A stretch of 64,000 bases of DNA from Eutreptiella sp. 'Long Island Sound 2002' (GCA_964036045.1 OZ038381.1:68572242-68636241), one strand, 5' to 3'; shown: positions 45,791 through 57,229, counted from the first letter of the stretch. The notes: generated from the letters alone by a model not told the origin. Numbers and translations: made by a program.

Positions 45791-46331
45791 TGCGCAAGAA
45801 CTGCCCCCTGGTTCCGCGGTCGAATTCTCACACAACTTTTTTTACCAGGGTATTGGGTTTTTCATCATGGACATCATCATCAGCATCATCATCATGGATG
45901 ATGATGCAGTCCCCAAGCATTTTAACGTCCTAGAACCCAAGCCTAAGCCTAAGCCGAAGCCAGCTCCAAAGCCCACTGCAGCACCGAAGCCTGGCCCCAA
46001 GGGGCAACACAGACAGGAATTCAGGATGGTGTATCACAGTAAGAAGGGTTTCACGTCTGAGCCAGTTGAACAGTAGATCATCCCATGCACGTTGGCAGGC
46101 ACACTACAGCCCAGTCAGCTGAGATTCACTCCTTTGGTGTTCATTTGTCAACGTACTTAGCTGTGGGAAAGGAGAGAGCGCGCATGTCCGGGCGCAATGC
46201 GCCGGGAAATTTTTTTCCGCGGGACGGGGCTGCCCATGGTCATGCGCAAGAACCAACCCCTGGTTCCGCGGTCGAATTTTGGGGGGAAAGCATATGCAAG
46301 AACCGCCCCCTGGTTCCGCGGTCGAATCTTG
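45791..46331 (+). repeat. about 37-bp repeat, three direct copies
   Basis: A core containing CCCCTGGTTCCGCGGTCGAA, preceded by GCAAGAAC, occurs at about 45793-45828, 46245-46280 and 46293-46328. The last two are nearly adjacent. All are in the same orientation. Confidence 0.9.
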
Positions 46332-46394
46332 CCGGTTCCTGGGCACGGGGGGGGGGGGTACCCACTCCAAGAGGTGCAACTGGGGATGTAGTGA
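45848..46394 (+). CDS. candidate exon with Lys-Pro repeats, TAG at 46074 and 46158
   Basis: Opens after an acceptor-like CAACTTTTTTTACCAG. It encodes KHFNVLEPKPKPKPKPAPKP and PKGQHRQEFRMVYHSKKGF, then EPVEQ-TAG-IIPCTLAGTLQPSQLRF, a further TAG, and a stretch through the 37-bp repeats to TAG 46389 and TGA 46392. The Lys-Pro repeat resembles linker-histone or chromatin-protein tails, but this is composition only. Coding beyond about 46160 is doubtful. Confidence 0.35.
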
Positions 46395-47656
46395 CAGTAT
46401 ATGCATACTAGGATACAAAAGGACATTTTTTTGCTGTATCTAGCCTTGCCTAGAGCTAGTTAGGGCCTGTGTAACAGAAGCTAAACAGCCCACATGTGTT
46501 GGCTGAAAAATGCACTTTTTCCTATGACCCTTGACGGCCGTGAGATACCTTTTCGTTGTTGTTGGGTGATCATTTGGTGGCCCTGGGAGCACATACAAAC
46601 CCTTGGGGAGCCACGTGGCCTCAATCAGAGTGAGGCATAGTGGCTGCCGACTGTGTGGTTTTGGGCTTTGTTGCACCATAGTTGGCAAAAGCTCGGCGTC
46701 CTATAGCGGGCACTATGCGTTGATTCACAGCCTGGTCCCATTCCACATTTTTCTTCCATATGGACCCTCTAAGCAATGATGGGGCCCCGGGTGCTATCTC
46801 TAATTTTCCTAGATTGCCCAGCCCCCCCCCCCCCCCCCCGCTTTAGAGGCACCCATCAGGGAAATTATTTTGCAGATGCACACCCTGGCACACACAAATC
46901 AGTGTTGGAGTTGGCAAACCCGGCATGGACTCGGAGTGTGCATGTGGATGCGCGTGGTCAACGGCAAGGGCAATAGCCCATCTTTGGGACAGCCCATCCC
47001 GGAGTAGGCAAACATAACAAGCGCTCCGTTGACACGACCAACACACTTTCTTGCCCATCTGGGGTCAAAATGTGCAAGGGTGAAAGGTCATTAGCCAATA
47101 GGCGCCGAGAAAGGCGAACAGACCAACACTATAGCCTGGTGCCAACCCCCCCCCCTCCCAAGTGAGGATTTAGCCTTTTCGAGGACAGTCTAGGTTGGCT
47201 CGAGAATCTCGGGTGACCTCCGACAACTTCCAAGGGTCCAAGTTGGACCTCCTCGTGGTGGTTATTGCCCCCTGAAAGCACGGTTTTCAAGTTTTTTGCT
47301 TTTTTTGTGGGCAAAATTTCGTTGGCTGAAAGCGGCCACTATGCGTTGATCCACACCTCGTCCTACAGATCCTTTTTCTTCTCTCTACACCCGCTAACCA
47401 ATGACGGATCTTGGGTGACAATGGGAGAACGTCAAATCTTCTATTACCCCAGTAACAGAAGATTTAGTTATAGAAGATGCAGTTGTACAGCATATTTTAT
47501 TTTGTCGTCATTACCCCCTATTGTTCTCATCACAACTTTTCCAATGATAATAGTGCCTTCAGACAAAGGTCTTGTTTTGTTTGTGGTGTCCAAGCTGATG
47601 AGCTAATCTCCATCCACTCCTCTGAAACCTGATCCTTCCCAAGTTGCACGGGGTAT

Positions 47657-48723
47657 CACGGTTGGGCCGTATAGCAGCGTGTTCATGGTGTATTCAATTT
47701 CTTTTGGGGACTATGTCCCTTCGGGTGCCCACGAAGACTTCAAGTCCAGGGTTGATTCAAAGTCGTGGACACGATCGAGGGTGATCTTGACCAAGGAGCT
47801 CCGTGACTTGCTTGACGGTGGAGGTCCATAGATCACGGATTTTGCTGCGACAGTCGCGTTCACTGGGTCGCAGGAAGATTTTGTCGATAGGCTGGCCGGG
47901 TATCCGCTGCTTGAGGAAGTGACTTTGGATGTTGTGTCAGGTGCCTTCAAAAAGGTTTCACCGGCACCGGCAGTGACCCCCCTAAGTGGACAGATGGATC
48001 CGGCCATTCTAAAACTCCTGGAGGATCAAGGCCAATTGATTATGTCGCTCACCACACAGGTCAAGAGCCTCATTGAACCCCCGCCCCCCAAAGGATGAGC
48101 TGCAAATACCCGTATTGTTGCTCAAGGCCGTTAAGGAGGGAGAAAAAACGACAAACAATCCTCAATGGATTAGTCGGGCCCTATACCTGCTGGTGCGTAT
48201 GCTGAAATTCGAAAAGATACCTCCTAAGGCACTTACGATGGTCCACAAGATTTCCGACGAATCCATGAAAGGTGTCCTCCTCAATATGACGAACGAGGAA
48301 ATAAAGGACGACACTCCTTGGTAAGAACAAGTTCCGCATGGGCGCAAGGACGGCATGGACTTGTCGGAACCTATGCAGCCTCAGGATCAATTCCAGACAG
48401 TGGTAAACGCCACGTGGACCCTCGTCTTCTCCGCCACAACCACATACAAACATTGTTATGAGATCAAATCAGGGTCATCTTCGAGTTCTAGATCCCATGG
48501 GAATTCCGACTTGCGGCACTGGGAAGGCTTGAGTGAGGCGGGTATGTGCCTGCAGCGCGCTTTGCGGAAGAGGTTCAAAATAGTTGAGGGCGAGAAGTTT
48601 TTTGAAAATCCCAAGAATGAGTGGGTCCACACCACGCAGGATCCTATAGGGCCCTACAAGACCTACACGTTCCGCCGGGAGGTGGTTCGCGACTGGGTCT
48701 CGAGGTGTCCCAATCTTGAATGA
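47657..48723 (+). CDS. gag-like unknown protein, TAG 47829, TAA 48322, one C-run frameshift
   Basis: Frame 3: GPYSSVFMVYSISFGDYVPS, RSRVILTKELRDLLDGGGP-TAG-ITDFAATVAFTGSQEDF, AILKLLEDQGQLIMSLTTQV, ending TGA 48096 just after a C-run. Removing one C joins it to frame 1: DELQIPVLLLKAVKEGEKTT, ISRALYLLVRMLKFEKIPPK, MTNEEIKDDTPW-TAA-EQVPHGRKDGMDLSEPMQ, then into the first 1.1-kb repeat unit (SEAGMCLQRALRKRFKIVEG) and TGA 48721. Both TAG and TAA lie inside fluent protein text; the bases at TAA 48322 (TGGTAAGAAC) also resemble a 5' splice site, which would be the alternative explanation. The helical content suggests a gag or coat-like protein; the family is not recognised. Confidence 0.5.
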
Positions 48724-51700
48724 CGTGATACGCAGGCATGCCCGGAGCCGCGGTGGGAGCTAGTCACCTTGCCAGCAACAGAGCAATCGGCCTCGTAATG
48801 CGCCAGGAAATCAATCAGTTGCCGGGACATCGCAGACATTTGGAGAGAGCTGAGGTAGGCACACCCCGCTAACAGTGTCCACGCCTGACTCGTCAGTCCA
48901 TGGCACCTGGGTACAAGAACCTTATATGGGTCCCAGTTACGCTGTTTCGTCTTCTTCTACGGCAAGGCGGCAGCAGAGGACACACATCACTTGGCGGAAG
49001 ACATCTTCCTCCTCCACTTCCAATTCGGCTACGGCCCTACCACACTTCAGGGTGCGGTCTCCGCTTTGCATGCCGTTCGGGTCATGGGATGGATACCCCC
49101 TCTGCGGTTGTAGCACCTGTGGCGCCTGGCCAAGTTGCCGTTGGCTGCCTTGGGGGACAGGTCCCCACATCTTGCAGGTCACGGCCGAAGCATGTCAACG
49201 GCCAGAGAGCTGGGGTATCTTAGTAGCTGCGGTATGGTCCTTCTGAAGCCTCTGCGGGTTCAGTGACATCACGTCCGTCGGGCGATCAGGCCTCTCTCGT
49301 CCAAGGTGGTGGCTTTTTGGGGCATCAAGACGGATTTGAGATCAGTTTCCCGTGACATTGGGGAATTCTTAGGCGAATTAGCACTTTAGCTGCGGCGTAA
49401 ATTCCTTGGAAACAAAGTATTCGTGTCCCGCGCGGCGGTTGTGGAAGAAGGAATGGCACGACTCCTCCAAGGCAGCCACTACGCCGACTGCCGCTTACAC
49501 TCCTGCTGTTGGGCTGGCGCCGCCTTCCTTCGCTCGTCTTCTCCGCCACACCCACATACAAACATTGTTATGAGATGTAATCACTATCATCTTCCGATTG
49601 TGTATTCCATAGGAATTATGATGTGCGGTAGGAGGAAGGCTTGAGTGAGGCGGGCATGTGCCTGCAGCGCGCTTTGCGGTGTAGGTTCCAAATAGTGGAG
49701 GGCGAGGAATTTTTTGAAATTACCAAGAACGAGTGGCTCCGCACGACAGAGGATCCTATAGGGCCCTACAAGACGTGCACATTCCGCGGGGAGGTGGTTT
49801 GCCACCGGGTTTGGAGGTGTCCCGCTCTTGAATGACGTGATGCGCAGGCATGCGCGGAGCCGGGTTGGAGCTTGTCGCCTTGCTAGCAACAGAGCAATTG
49901 GCCTCGCCATGCGCTCGGAAATCAATCAACTGGCGGGAGATCACAGACCTTTAGAGAGAGCTCAGGTATGCACACCCCGCGGACAGTGTCCGGGCATGCC
50001 TCGTCACTACATGGCGCCCGTGTACAAGAACCTTGTATGGATCCCACTTACGACGTTTCGCCTTCTTCCACGGCAAGGCGGCGGCAGAGGACACACAACA
50101 CTTGGCATAAGACAATCTCCTCCTGCTCTTAAAATCCGGCTACTGCCTGCCACACTGCGTGGTGTGGTCTCGGCTTTGCATGCGGTTTGGGTCATGGGAA
50201 GGATACCCCCTCTGCGGTTGTAGCACCTCTGGCGCCTAGCGGAGTTGCCAATGAATGCCGTGGGGGACAGGCCCCCACGTCTTGCAGCCAACGGCCGAAG
50301 CATGTCAACGGCCGGAGAACTGGGGTATCTTCGCAGCTGCGGTATGGTCATTTTGCAGCCTCTGCGGGGTCACTGAGATCGCGCCCATCCGGCGATCAGG
50401 CCTCTCGTCCAAGGTGGTGGCTTTTTGGGGCATCAAGACGGATTTGAGATCGGTTTCCCGGGACATCGGCGAATTCTTGGGCGAATAGGCACATTGGTTG
50501 CAACGTAAATTCCTTGGACACGACGTATTGGTGTCCCGCGCGGCGGTTTTGGAAGAAGGAATGGCACAATTCCTCCAAGGCAGCCCTTACGCCGACTACC
50601 GCTTGCACTCCTGCTGTTGGACTGGCGTCGCCTTCCTTCGCTTGTTTTCTCCGCCACGACCACGTACAAACATCGTTATGAGATGTAATCACTATCATCT
50701 CCGGATTGCGGATCCCGTAGGAATTGTGATGTGCGGTAGGAGGAAGGCTTGAGTGAGGCGGGTATATGCCTGCAGCGCGCTTTAGGGTATAGTATCCAAA
50801 TAACGGACGGCGCGGAATTTTTTGAAATTACCAAGAACGAGTGGCTCCGCACCACGGAGGATCCTATAGGGCCCTGCAAGACGTGCACATTCCGCGGGGA
50901 GGTGGTTTGCCACCGGGTTTGGATGTGTCCCGATCTTGGATGACGTGATGCGCAGGCATGCCCGGACCCGAAGTTGGAGCTTGTCGCCTTGCTAGCAGCA
51001 GAGCAATCGGCCTCGCCATGCGTGTGGAAATCAATCAACTGACGGGAGATCGCAGGCCTTTGGAGAGAGCTCAGGTATGCACACCCTGCAGACAGTGTCC
51101 AGGCCTTCCTCGTCAGTACGTGGCGCCCGGGTACATAAACCTCATATGGGTCGCACTTACGAGGTTTCACCTTCTTCCACGGCAAGGGGGCGGCAGAGGA
51201 CACGCAACACTTGGCATAAGACAACCTCCTCCTGCTCTTCAAATCTGGCTACTGCCTTGCCACAGTTCGGGGTGTGGTCTCGGCTTTGCATGCGGTTTGG
51301 GTCATGGGATGGATATCCCCTCTTCGGTTGTAGCACCTCTGGCGCCTAGCCAAGTTGCTAGTGGCTGCCTTGGGGGACAGGCCCCCATCTCTTGCAATTC
51401 ACGGCCGAAGCATGTCAACAAGCGGAGAACTGGGGTATCTTTGAAGCAACCATATGGTCCTTTTGTAGCCTCTACAAGGTCAGTAAGATCGCTTCCATGC
51501 AGTAGTCACGCGTCTACCCCAAGGTGGTGGCATTTTTGGGGCATCAAGCGGGATTTGAGATTGGTTTCCTGGGCCATTCGCGATTTCTTGGGCGAATGGG
51601 CACATTGGCTGCGACGTAAATTATTTGGACACGAAGTATTGGTCTCTTGCGCGGCTGTGCTGAAAGAAGGGCTGGCTAGACTCCTTCAAGGCAGCCTCTA

Positions 51701-51929
51701 TGCCAACTGCCGCTGACACTCGTGGTGCCGCGCTGGCGCGGCCTTCCTTCGCTCGTCTTGTCCGCCACGAGCACGTACAAAGATCGTTGCAAGAGGAAAT
51801 TCGGGTCATGTTCGAGTTCTAGACCCCATAGAAGTTCCGATATGCGGCGTCAGGAGGGCTTGAGTAAGACGAAAATGCGCCTGAAGCGCGCTCTGCGGTG
51901 GAGGTTCAAAATAGTTGAGGGCGAGGAAT

Positions 51930-52558
51930 CACCTCGAAGAGAGGTTGTTAGATCAAGCGCAGGCGCGGGCGTTGTATACCCCCCCTTTTGGGGGTCATTT
52001 GCCTAGCATACCCCAAGGCATGATATTGGATGTCCAACCCCGTGTTAAAGCATTATTTTGCCCAATAAGACCATGCCCCAATGGATTTTTGATTGTGAGG
52101 CCCCTATCCCCTAAAACTAGATATCACTTTGTTTGAAGGGGGGGGGGGGGGGTTGGGATGGGCGGTGTGGGGGGGTCAAAAGTTTTCGCTCACAAGGCTC
52201 CAAGAAGTGGGTAAGCTTATCGCTTCCACACTACTGGCGGTCGAATGGTAACACAACTGACGTACAATTTTTGGTCGGCGGTTCAAATCCTGGTCGGTTG
52301 ACTGTTGGCGGCGGCGGCGGCGGCGTATTCACCCAACCGGGGTTGAAACCGCCTACCACAAAGGGTCTTGTCAGCTGCGCTACCATTGGGCCACTGCTTG
52401 GTCTGAGGCAAAAGGTCTCCCCACTGCTTGGGGCCGTGTTTGCCACTGACAAAAAACCCAAAATGTGTGTTTCTGTTTGACTGACTGCTGGCCTGGCCAA
52501 GAGACCCATTGGCTGATTGTCAACCTCTCTTCGAGGTGCGCCGCCGAAGGCAATAGAA
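51930..52558 (+). mobile_element. 629-bp insertion with 18-bp terminal inverted repeats
   Basis: CACCTCGAAGAGAGGTTG at 51930-51947 is the exact reverse complement of 52521-52538. The insertion splits the GAGGAATTTTTTGAAATT site of array unit 4, leaving GAAT on both sides as a possible 4-bp target duplication. About 20 bases (CGCCGCCGAAGGCAATAGAA) lie outside the right inverted repeat but are absent from the other units, so they belong to the insertion. It has no ORF of note, a G-run at 52139, and internal text related to the 44-45-kb repeats. Probably a MITE-like non-autonomous element. Confidence 0.8.
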
Positions 52559-54495
52559 TTTTATGAAATTCCCAAGAACGAGTGGATCCACACGAGGGAG
52601 AATCCTATTGGGCCCTGCAAGACCTACACGTTCCGCCGGGAGGTGGTTCGCGATAGGGTCTTGAGGTGACCCCATGTTGAATGACGTGATGCGCACGCAT
52701 GCCCGGAGCCGAAGTTGAAGCTCGTCGCCTTGCTAGCAACAGAGCAGTCGGCCTCGCCGTGCGCTGCAAAATGAATCAATCACCGGGACATCGCGGACCT
52801 ATGGACAGCGCTCAGGTATGCACACCCCGCTAACAGTGTCCACGCCTGCCTCGTCAATCCATGGCGCCCGGGTACAAGAACCTCGTATGGGTCCCAGTTA
52901 CCACGTTTCGGCTTCTTTCACATCAAGGCGGCGGCACAAGACACACAACACTTGACGGAAGACATCTTCCTCCTCCTCTTCCTATTCCTCTACGGCCCCG
53001 CCACACTTCCTGGTGTGGTCTCGGCTTCGCATGCGGTTCGGGTCATGGGATGGATATCCCCTCTGTGGTTGTAGCACCTCTGGCGCCTAGCCAAGTTGCT
53101 GGTGGCAGCTCTAGGGGACAAGCCCCCTCGTCTTGGTGGTCACGGCCGAAGCATGTCACCGCACCGGAGAATTGGGGTATCTTCGCAGCTGCGGTGTGGT
53201 TCTGCTGCTGCCTCTGCATGGGCACTGAGATCGCATCCGTCCGGCGATGAGGCCTCTCGTCCAAGGTGGTGGCTTTTTGGGGCATCAAGAGGGATTGGAG
53301 ATTGGTTTTCCGGGACATTCGCGAATTCTTGGGCAAATGGGCGCAGTGGCTGCGACGTAAATTCGTTGGACACGAAGTATTGGTCTCTTGCGCGGCTGTG
53401 CTGGAAGAAGGGATGGATCACCGTGGACACTCGTGGTGCCCAGCCGGCGCCGCCTTCCTTCGCTTGCCTTCTCCGCCACCACCACGTACAAAGATCGTTG
53501 TGAGAGGAAATTGGAGTCATCTTCAAGGTCTAGATCCCATAGGAGTTCCGATGTGCGGCGTTTGGAAGGATTGAATGAGGCGGAAATGTGCCTGTGGCGC
53601 GCTCTGCAAAAGAGGTTCAAAATAGATGACGGCGAGGAATTGTTTCAAATTCCCGAGAACAAGTGTGTCCACACCACGGAGAATGCTTTTGGGCCCTACA
53701 AGACCTATGCATTCCGCCCGGAGGTGGTTCGCGACAGGGTCTGGAGGTGTCCCCATGTTGAATGACGTGATGCGCATGCATGCCCGGAGCCGAAGTTGGA
53801 GCTCGTCGCCTTAAGAGCAACAGAGCAGTGGGCCTCCCCATGCGCCGCGAAATGAATCAACCACCGGGAGATCGCAGACTTGTGGAGAGAGGTCACGTAT
53901 GCACACCCCGCTGACAGTGTCCACGCCTGCCTCGTCAATCCATGGCGCCTGGGTTCAAGTACCTTACATGGGTCCCAGTTACGACGTTTCGTCTTCTTCC
54001 ACGGCAAGGCGGGGGCAGAGGACACACATCACTTGGTGGAAGACATCTGCCTCCTCCTCTTCCTATTCGGCTAGCGCCCTGCCACACTTCGTGGTGTGGT
54101 CGCGGCTTTGCATGCTGTTCGGGTCATGAGATGGATATCTGCTCTTCGGTTGTAGCACCTATGGCGCCTAGCCCAGTTGCTGGTGGCTGCCCTGGGGGAC
54201 AGGCCCCCACGTCTTGCATGTCACGGCCGAAGCATGTCAACGGCCGGAGAATTGGGGTACCTTCGCGGCTGCACTATGGTCCTTCTGCAGCCTCTGCAAG
54301 GTGAGTGAGATTGCGCCCATCCGGCGATCAGGCCTCCGGTCCAAGGTGATTTGAGTTGGGTTTCACGGGACATCGGCGAATTCTTAGGCGAATTGGCACA
54401 TTGGCTGCGACGTGAATTCTGTGCACACCAAGAATTGGTCTCCGGCGCGGTGGTTTTCCGAAGCAGGGATGGCCCGCCTCCCCCGAGGCAGCCCA

Positions 54496-55089
54496 AGGCA
54501 ACTGGGAGCGACTGGCAGGGCCCAACACTGGAAGTCAAAGGGATGGACAACCACGTGTGGTAAGCTGCAGTTCCACGTTCCCGTCTGGGAAATGCTGCTC
54601 CAGGAAATGGGGACGCCAGGAAGAGAAGTCAGGTGGGAGTACGTCTCAGCACATGTCAACGTGCAGGGGAATGAGGTGGCAAATGGATTGGCGATGGAAG
54701 GCATGTGCTCGAGCCCGCTGTGGTCTCAGCATGTTGCACAGCAGTCATCATCAGGGTCGGAATCCACGGTAGGGTTGAGGGGAGGGTCAGGATTCGAATC
54801 CGAGGACACCAAAGCACTCTGGTCATCTCTGGGTATGGTACCCATGGATAGTGATGAGGTGACAGGGGAAGCATCCGGGGAACCAACGCCACGTGGAATG
54901 GGTCCATACACCTTAAGCAGTTCGGAAAGTGAGGACATAAGGACAGGACACACACACCAGGGAGGTTTGTTGAATGAACTGTTTGCAGCGGAAACACTGT
55001 CCTTCAGCACAGATGTGAGTGACACCAGGCGGCAGCGGAAGAGGCGAAAGCTCAGGAAAAGCAGGAACCTAGGACAGGGTCGGTAATGA
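54496..55089 (+). CDS. RNase H C-terminal domain plus acidic tail, 5' truncated
   Basis: The frame reads QHWKSKGWTTTCGKLQFHVP, EMLLQEMGTPGREVRWEYVS, then AHVNVQGNEVANGLAMEGM (54649-54705), the last helix-strand region of a type I RNase H. The usual GNExAD has Asn in place of the last Asp (54682). A Ser/Glu-rich tail follows (SSGSESTVGLRGGSGFESED; SSSESEDIRTGHTHQGG) with a basic end (RRQRKRRKLRKSRN). It ends TAA 55084 then TGA 55087. RNase H removes RNA from RNA:DNA hybrids during reverse transcription. The 5' part, with any RT, is missing because the insertion is truncated. The stop overlaps the next start as ATGA. Confidence 0.6.
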
Positions 55090-55943
55090 CAGAACCTGTA
55101 GCCCCTGCATTCGGGTGCGGATATCTCACAGGTTTCAAGCCCAACAATGCCTGCATGTCTGAAACCTGCGTTCTGACGCAGAGCTTTTCGTCACAAGAGC
55201 CGCGTCCTGTCGTGGCGAGCAGCAACACACAGTAGCGACAACAAAGCGGCAGAACTCCGGCACACACCCCGCGTCCTGTCGCGGAAGAGCCTCCGGGCGT
55301 AATGCCGCTAGGAAGGACATGGAAGGAGCAGGGACCACGTCAGCAACAGCATGGCCCTTACACACACATCCAGCCAACCCCAAAGAAGGTCAAGCCTCAG
55401 CAAGAACACCACCGTTTCAAGGTGCAAGCACTGAGCCAGCTGGACGCCATTGCAAATGAAGGACTGAGGGCAGTCGAAGCAGAGCTGACCACAATGGCCT
55501 GGGCCCGCAATCAGCAGATCTGGCTCCTACTGGACTAACCACACAGCACCAGGATGCACTGTGAGATTGTGGACAATCATGGGGAACCATTGCTGATGAG
55601 CAATCAGGAGCTCTACTCGGTGATGGTCCAGATCAACTGGACCCTGAAGACTCAGGCTGTGGCGAACATGCAGCTCGAGGCCCGACCCGAAAGTGCAGGC
55701 AAGTGGCATCCCTTCCAGTGGTAGGCGATCCTCCACTGTCCGACGGCAGAGGGACACAGAGCGGTGCCCTCCTCTGTGAGCAGAAATGGAGACTGCATGC
55801 ATGTGTGGCTGCCGGGCCGAGCGGACCTCTTGAGGCTGTTCCAGAGAACGCTCTTCAGGCAGGCGGACCCGGTACCCGGGGACGCCCTGCGGTTCCTGTA
55901 CACGCTGCTGAGCACACCCCCATGCAAAAGGAGATATGCATGA
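55086..55943 (+). CDS. second retroelement ORF, TAG 55233, TAA 55536, TAG 55722
   Basis: ATG 55086 overlaps the previous TGA by two bases (ATGA). The frame runs 285 codons to TGA 55941: EPVAPAFGCGYLTGFKPNNA, VASSNTQ-TAG-RQQSGRTPAHTP, QEHHRFKVQALSQLDAIANE, QIWLLLD-TAA-PHSTRMHCEIVDNHG, NQELYSVMVQINWTLKTQAV, GKWHPFQW-TAG-AILHCPTAEG, RADLLRLFQRTLFRQADPVP. Under the standard code it would be three fragments (55086-55235, 55236-55538, 55554-55724) in one frame. No frameshift is seen, making it one of the cleanest arguments for sense UAR. The family is not recognised; it could be a nucleic-acid-binding partner of the upstream ORF. Confidence 0.6.
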
Positions 55944-56002
55944 CAGGGGATGACACGCAGGGGGGAGTAGGACAGATTGGAGCAAGTGATGCAGATAACA
56001 AC

Positions 56003-56075
56003 TCGTCGTAGCCCAATGGATATACCGCACCTCTTCTGTCCTGTATAGGAGGGTTCGAGCCCCGGGGGGGATAGA
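56003..56075 (+). other. tRNA-like segment with Pol III A and B boxes
   Basis: TAGCCCAATGG (A-box-like, about 56010) and GGTTCGAGCCC (B-box-like, about 56052) are spaced as in a tRNA gene. A TCT anticodon could be placed at 56034, but the acceptor and T stems do not pair well. This is more likely a tRNA-derived SINE head or tRNA relic than a functional tRNA. Confidence 0.35.
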
Positions 56076-56107
56076 GAACCGCCGAACGTCCCGAAAACCC
56101 CTTTTAT

Positions 56108-56192
<85 letters not shown>

Positions 56193-56400
56193 CGGTGGGA
56201 CGCAGTGGGACGCAGTGGGAGAGGAACGGAGGGGAGAGAGAGAAAGACAGAGAGAGAGAGAGTGGGGCGCAATCGGAAAGGAACGGAGAGAAGGAGAGCG
56301 AGAGAGAGGGCAGGAGACAGGGCAGGAGAGAGAGAGCGGGAGAGAGTGGGAGAGAGACCCACAGAGCCAGAGTCGGGGGCTAACCGGCGCACAGGGAGGG
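56108..56400 (+). repeat. GA-rich microsatellite
   Basis: A long (AG)n run at 56108-56190, interrupted once, followed by degenerate GA-rich sequence with GGGACGCAGT duplicated. It produces a spurious 431-codon minus-strand ORF. Confidence 0.95.
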
Positions 56401-56816
56401 TGGTGGGTTCGAGCTGACCAAGGAGAATGGGATGCCATGGCAGCACAAAGTAGTTTAATGGTGAAACAACGGGGCGCCATTGCGCCCCTGGAGCACAGGC
56501 GCGACACGTCGTTACGTGTAGAAAAGCCGAAGCATGACAAGAGCAGCAACAATGCGGCCCATGTGAGGGTAATGGAAGCGATTAGACATGAAAATGTGGG
56601 CGGTTTGTGCACGCATGGTGTGGTGCTGAAAAGGTATGCGCCACACACAGTACAGCAATGACCTGTAGAAGTGTCCGGCTGCCAAAACTTTTGTTGAAAC
56701 GTTGAGACGCCTTTGCGCCACCAAAGGCGCCTTTGCGCCCCCGAAGTTCGGGTACGACACGTCCTCACGTGCCAGAGAGCAAGTGTATGACAGGGGCGGC
56801 ATGAGCACGACTTGCA

Positions 56817-57229
56817 GGGCAAGGGTTAGAGACTAACCGGCACTGTGGGAGGGTGGTGGGTGCGAGCTGACCTCAGTGTCCAGAGGACCAAAGCGAAAGC
56901 ACAGTCAGCAACCACCTGTTCTGGTACAGAACTGGATTGCGCTGCACTGCAGCGAGAAAAACACTGAACAATGTGGTTTTGACCATGCGCCTGTGACACG
57001 GGGGCGTATGCGAGCCCAGTGCAGGGCAAGGGTTAGAGACTAACCGGCAGTGTGGGAGGGTGGTGGGTGCGTGCGGACCTCAGTGTCCAGAGGACCAAAG
57101 CCAAAGCACAGTCAGCAACCACCTGGTGTGGTACACAAATGGTGTGCGCTGCAGTGCAGCGAGAAAAACACTGAACAACTAGGCTATGACCATGCGCCTG
57201 TGACACGGGGGCGTATGCGAGCCCAGTAT
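56817..57229 (+). repeat. two tandem 207-bp units
   Basis: GGGCAAGGGTTAGAGACTAA starts at 56817 and 57024. The units share the GGGAGGGTGGTGGGTGCG box, AAAGCACAGTCAGCAACCAC and GACACGGGGGCGTATGCGAG. A partial third copy of the first box lies at 56378-56417. These form the 3' end of the 2.75-kb insertion. Confidence 0.9.

Larger units (their letters stand above)
44560..47400 (+). repeat. diverged repeat family, units of roughly 350 bp
   Basis: A shared order (TTGGTTGGCC, a GTGCGT/TGCGTTGAT site, TTTTTCTTCT, AACCAATGATGGG, GGGTGCTATCTC, then GGTGATCATTTGGTGAC, AGCCATGCAGCACC, GGTGCTTATTGGC) occurs at 44560-44925, 44925-45250, 46560-46800 and, degraded, 47190-47400. Intervening sequence differs, so this is a scattered, old tandem family. 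A fainter relative lies at 61210-61450. Confidence 0.6.

Noticed and set aside
47265-47606. 113-codon Phe/Ser-rich ORF
   Set aside because: Lies in degraded repeat sequence with no motif; AT-rich chance frame.
52210-52310. tRNA-like segment with GGTTCAAATCC
   Set aside because: The T stem does not pair and no anticodon arm can be drawn; it lies in the repeat-derived insertion.
55527-56822. 431-codon minus-strand ORF with Ser-Leu repeats
   Set aside because: It is the complement of a GA microsatellite plus the table-6 ORF on the plus strand; codon content follows the repeat.
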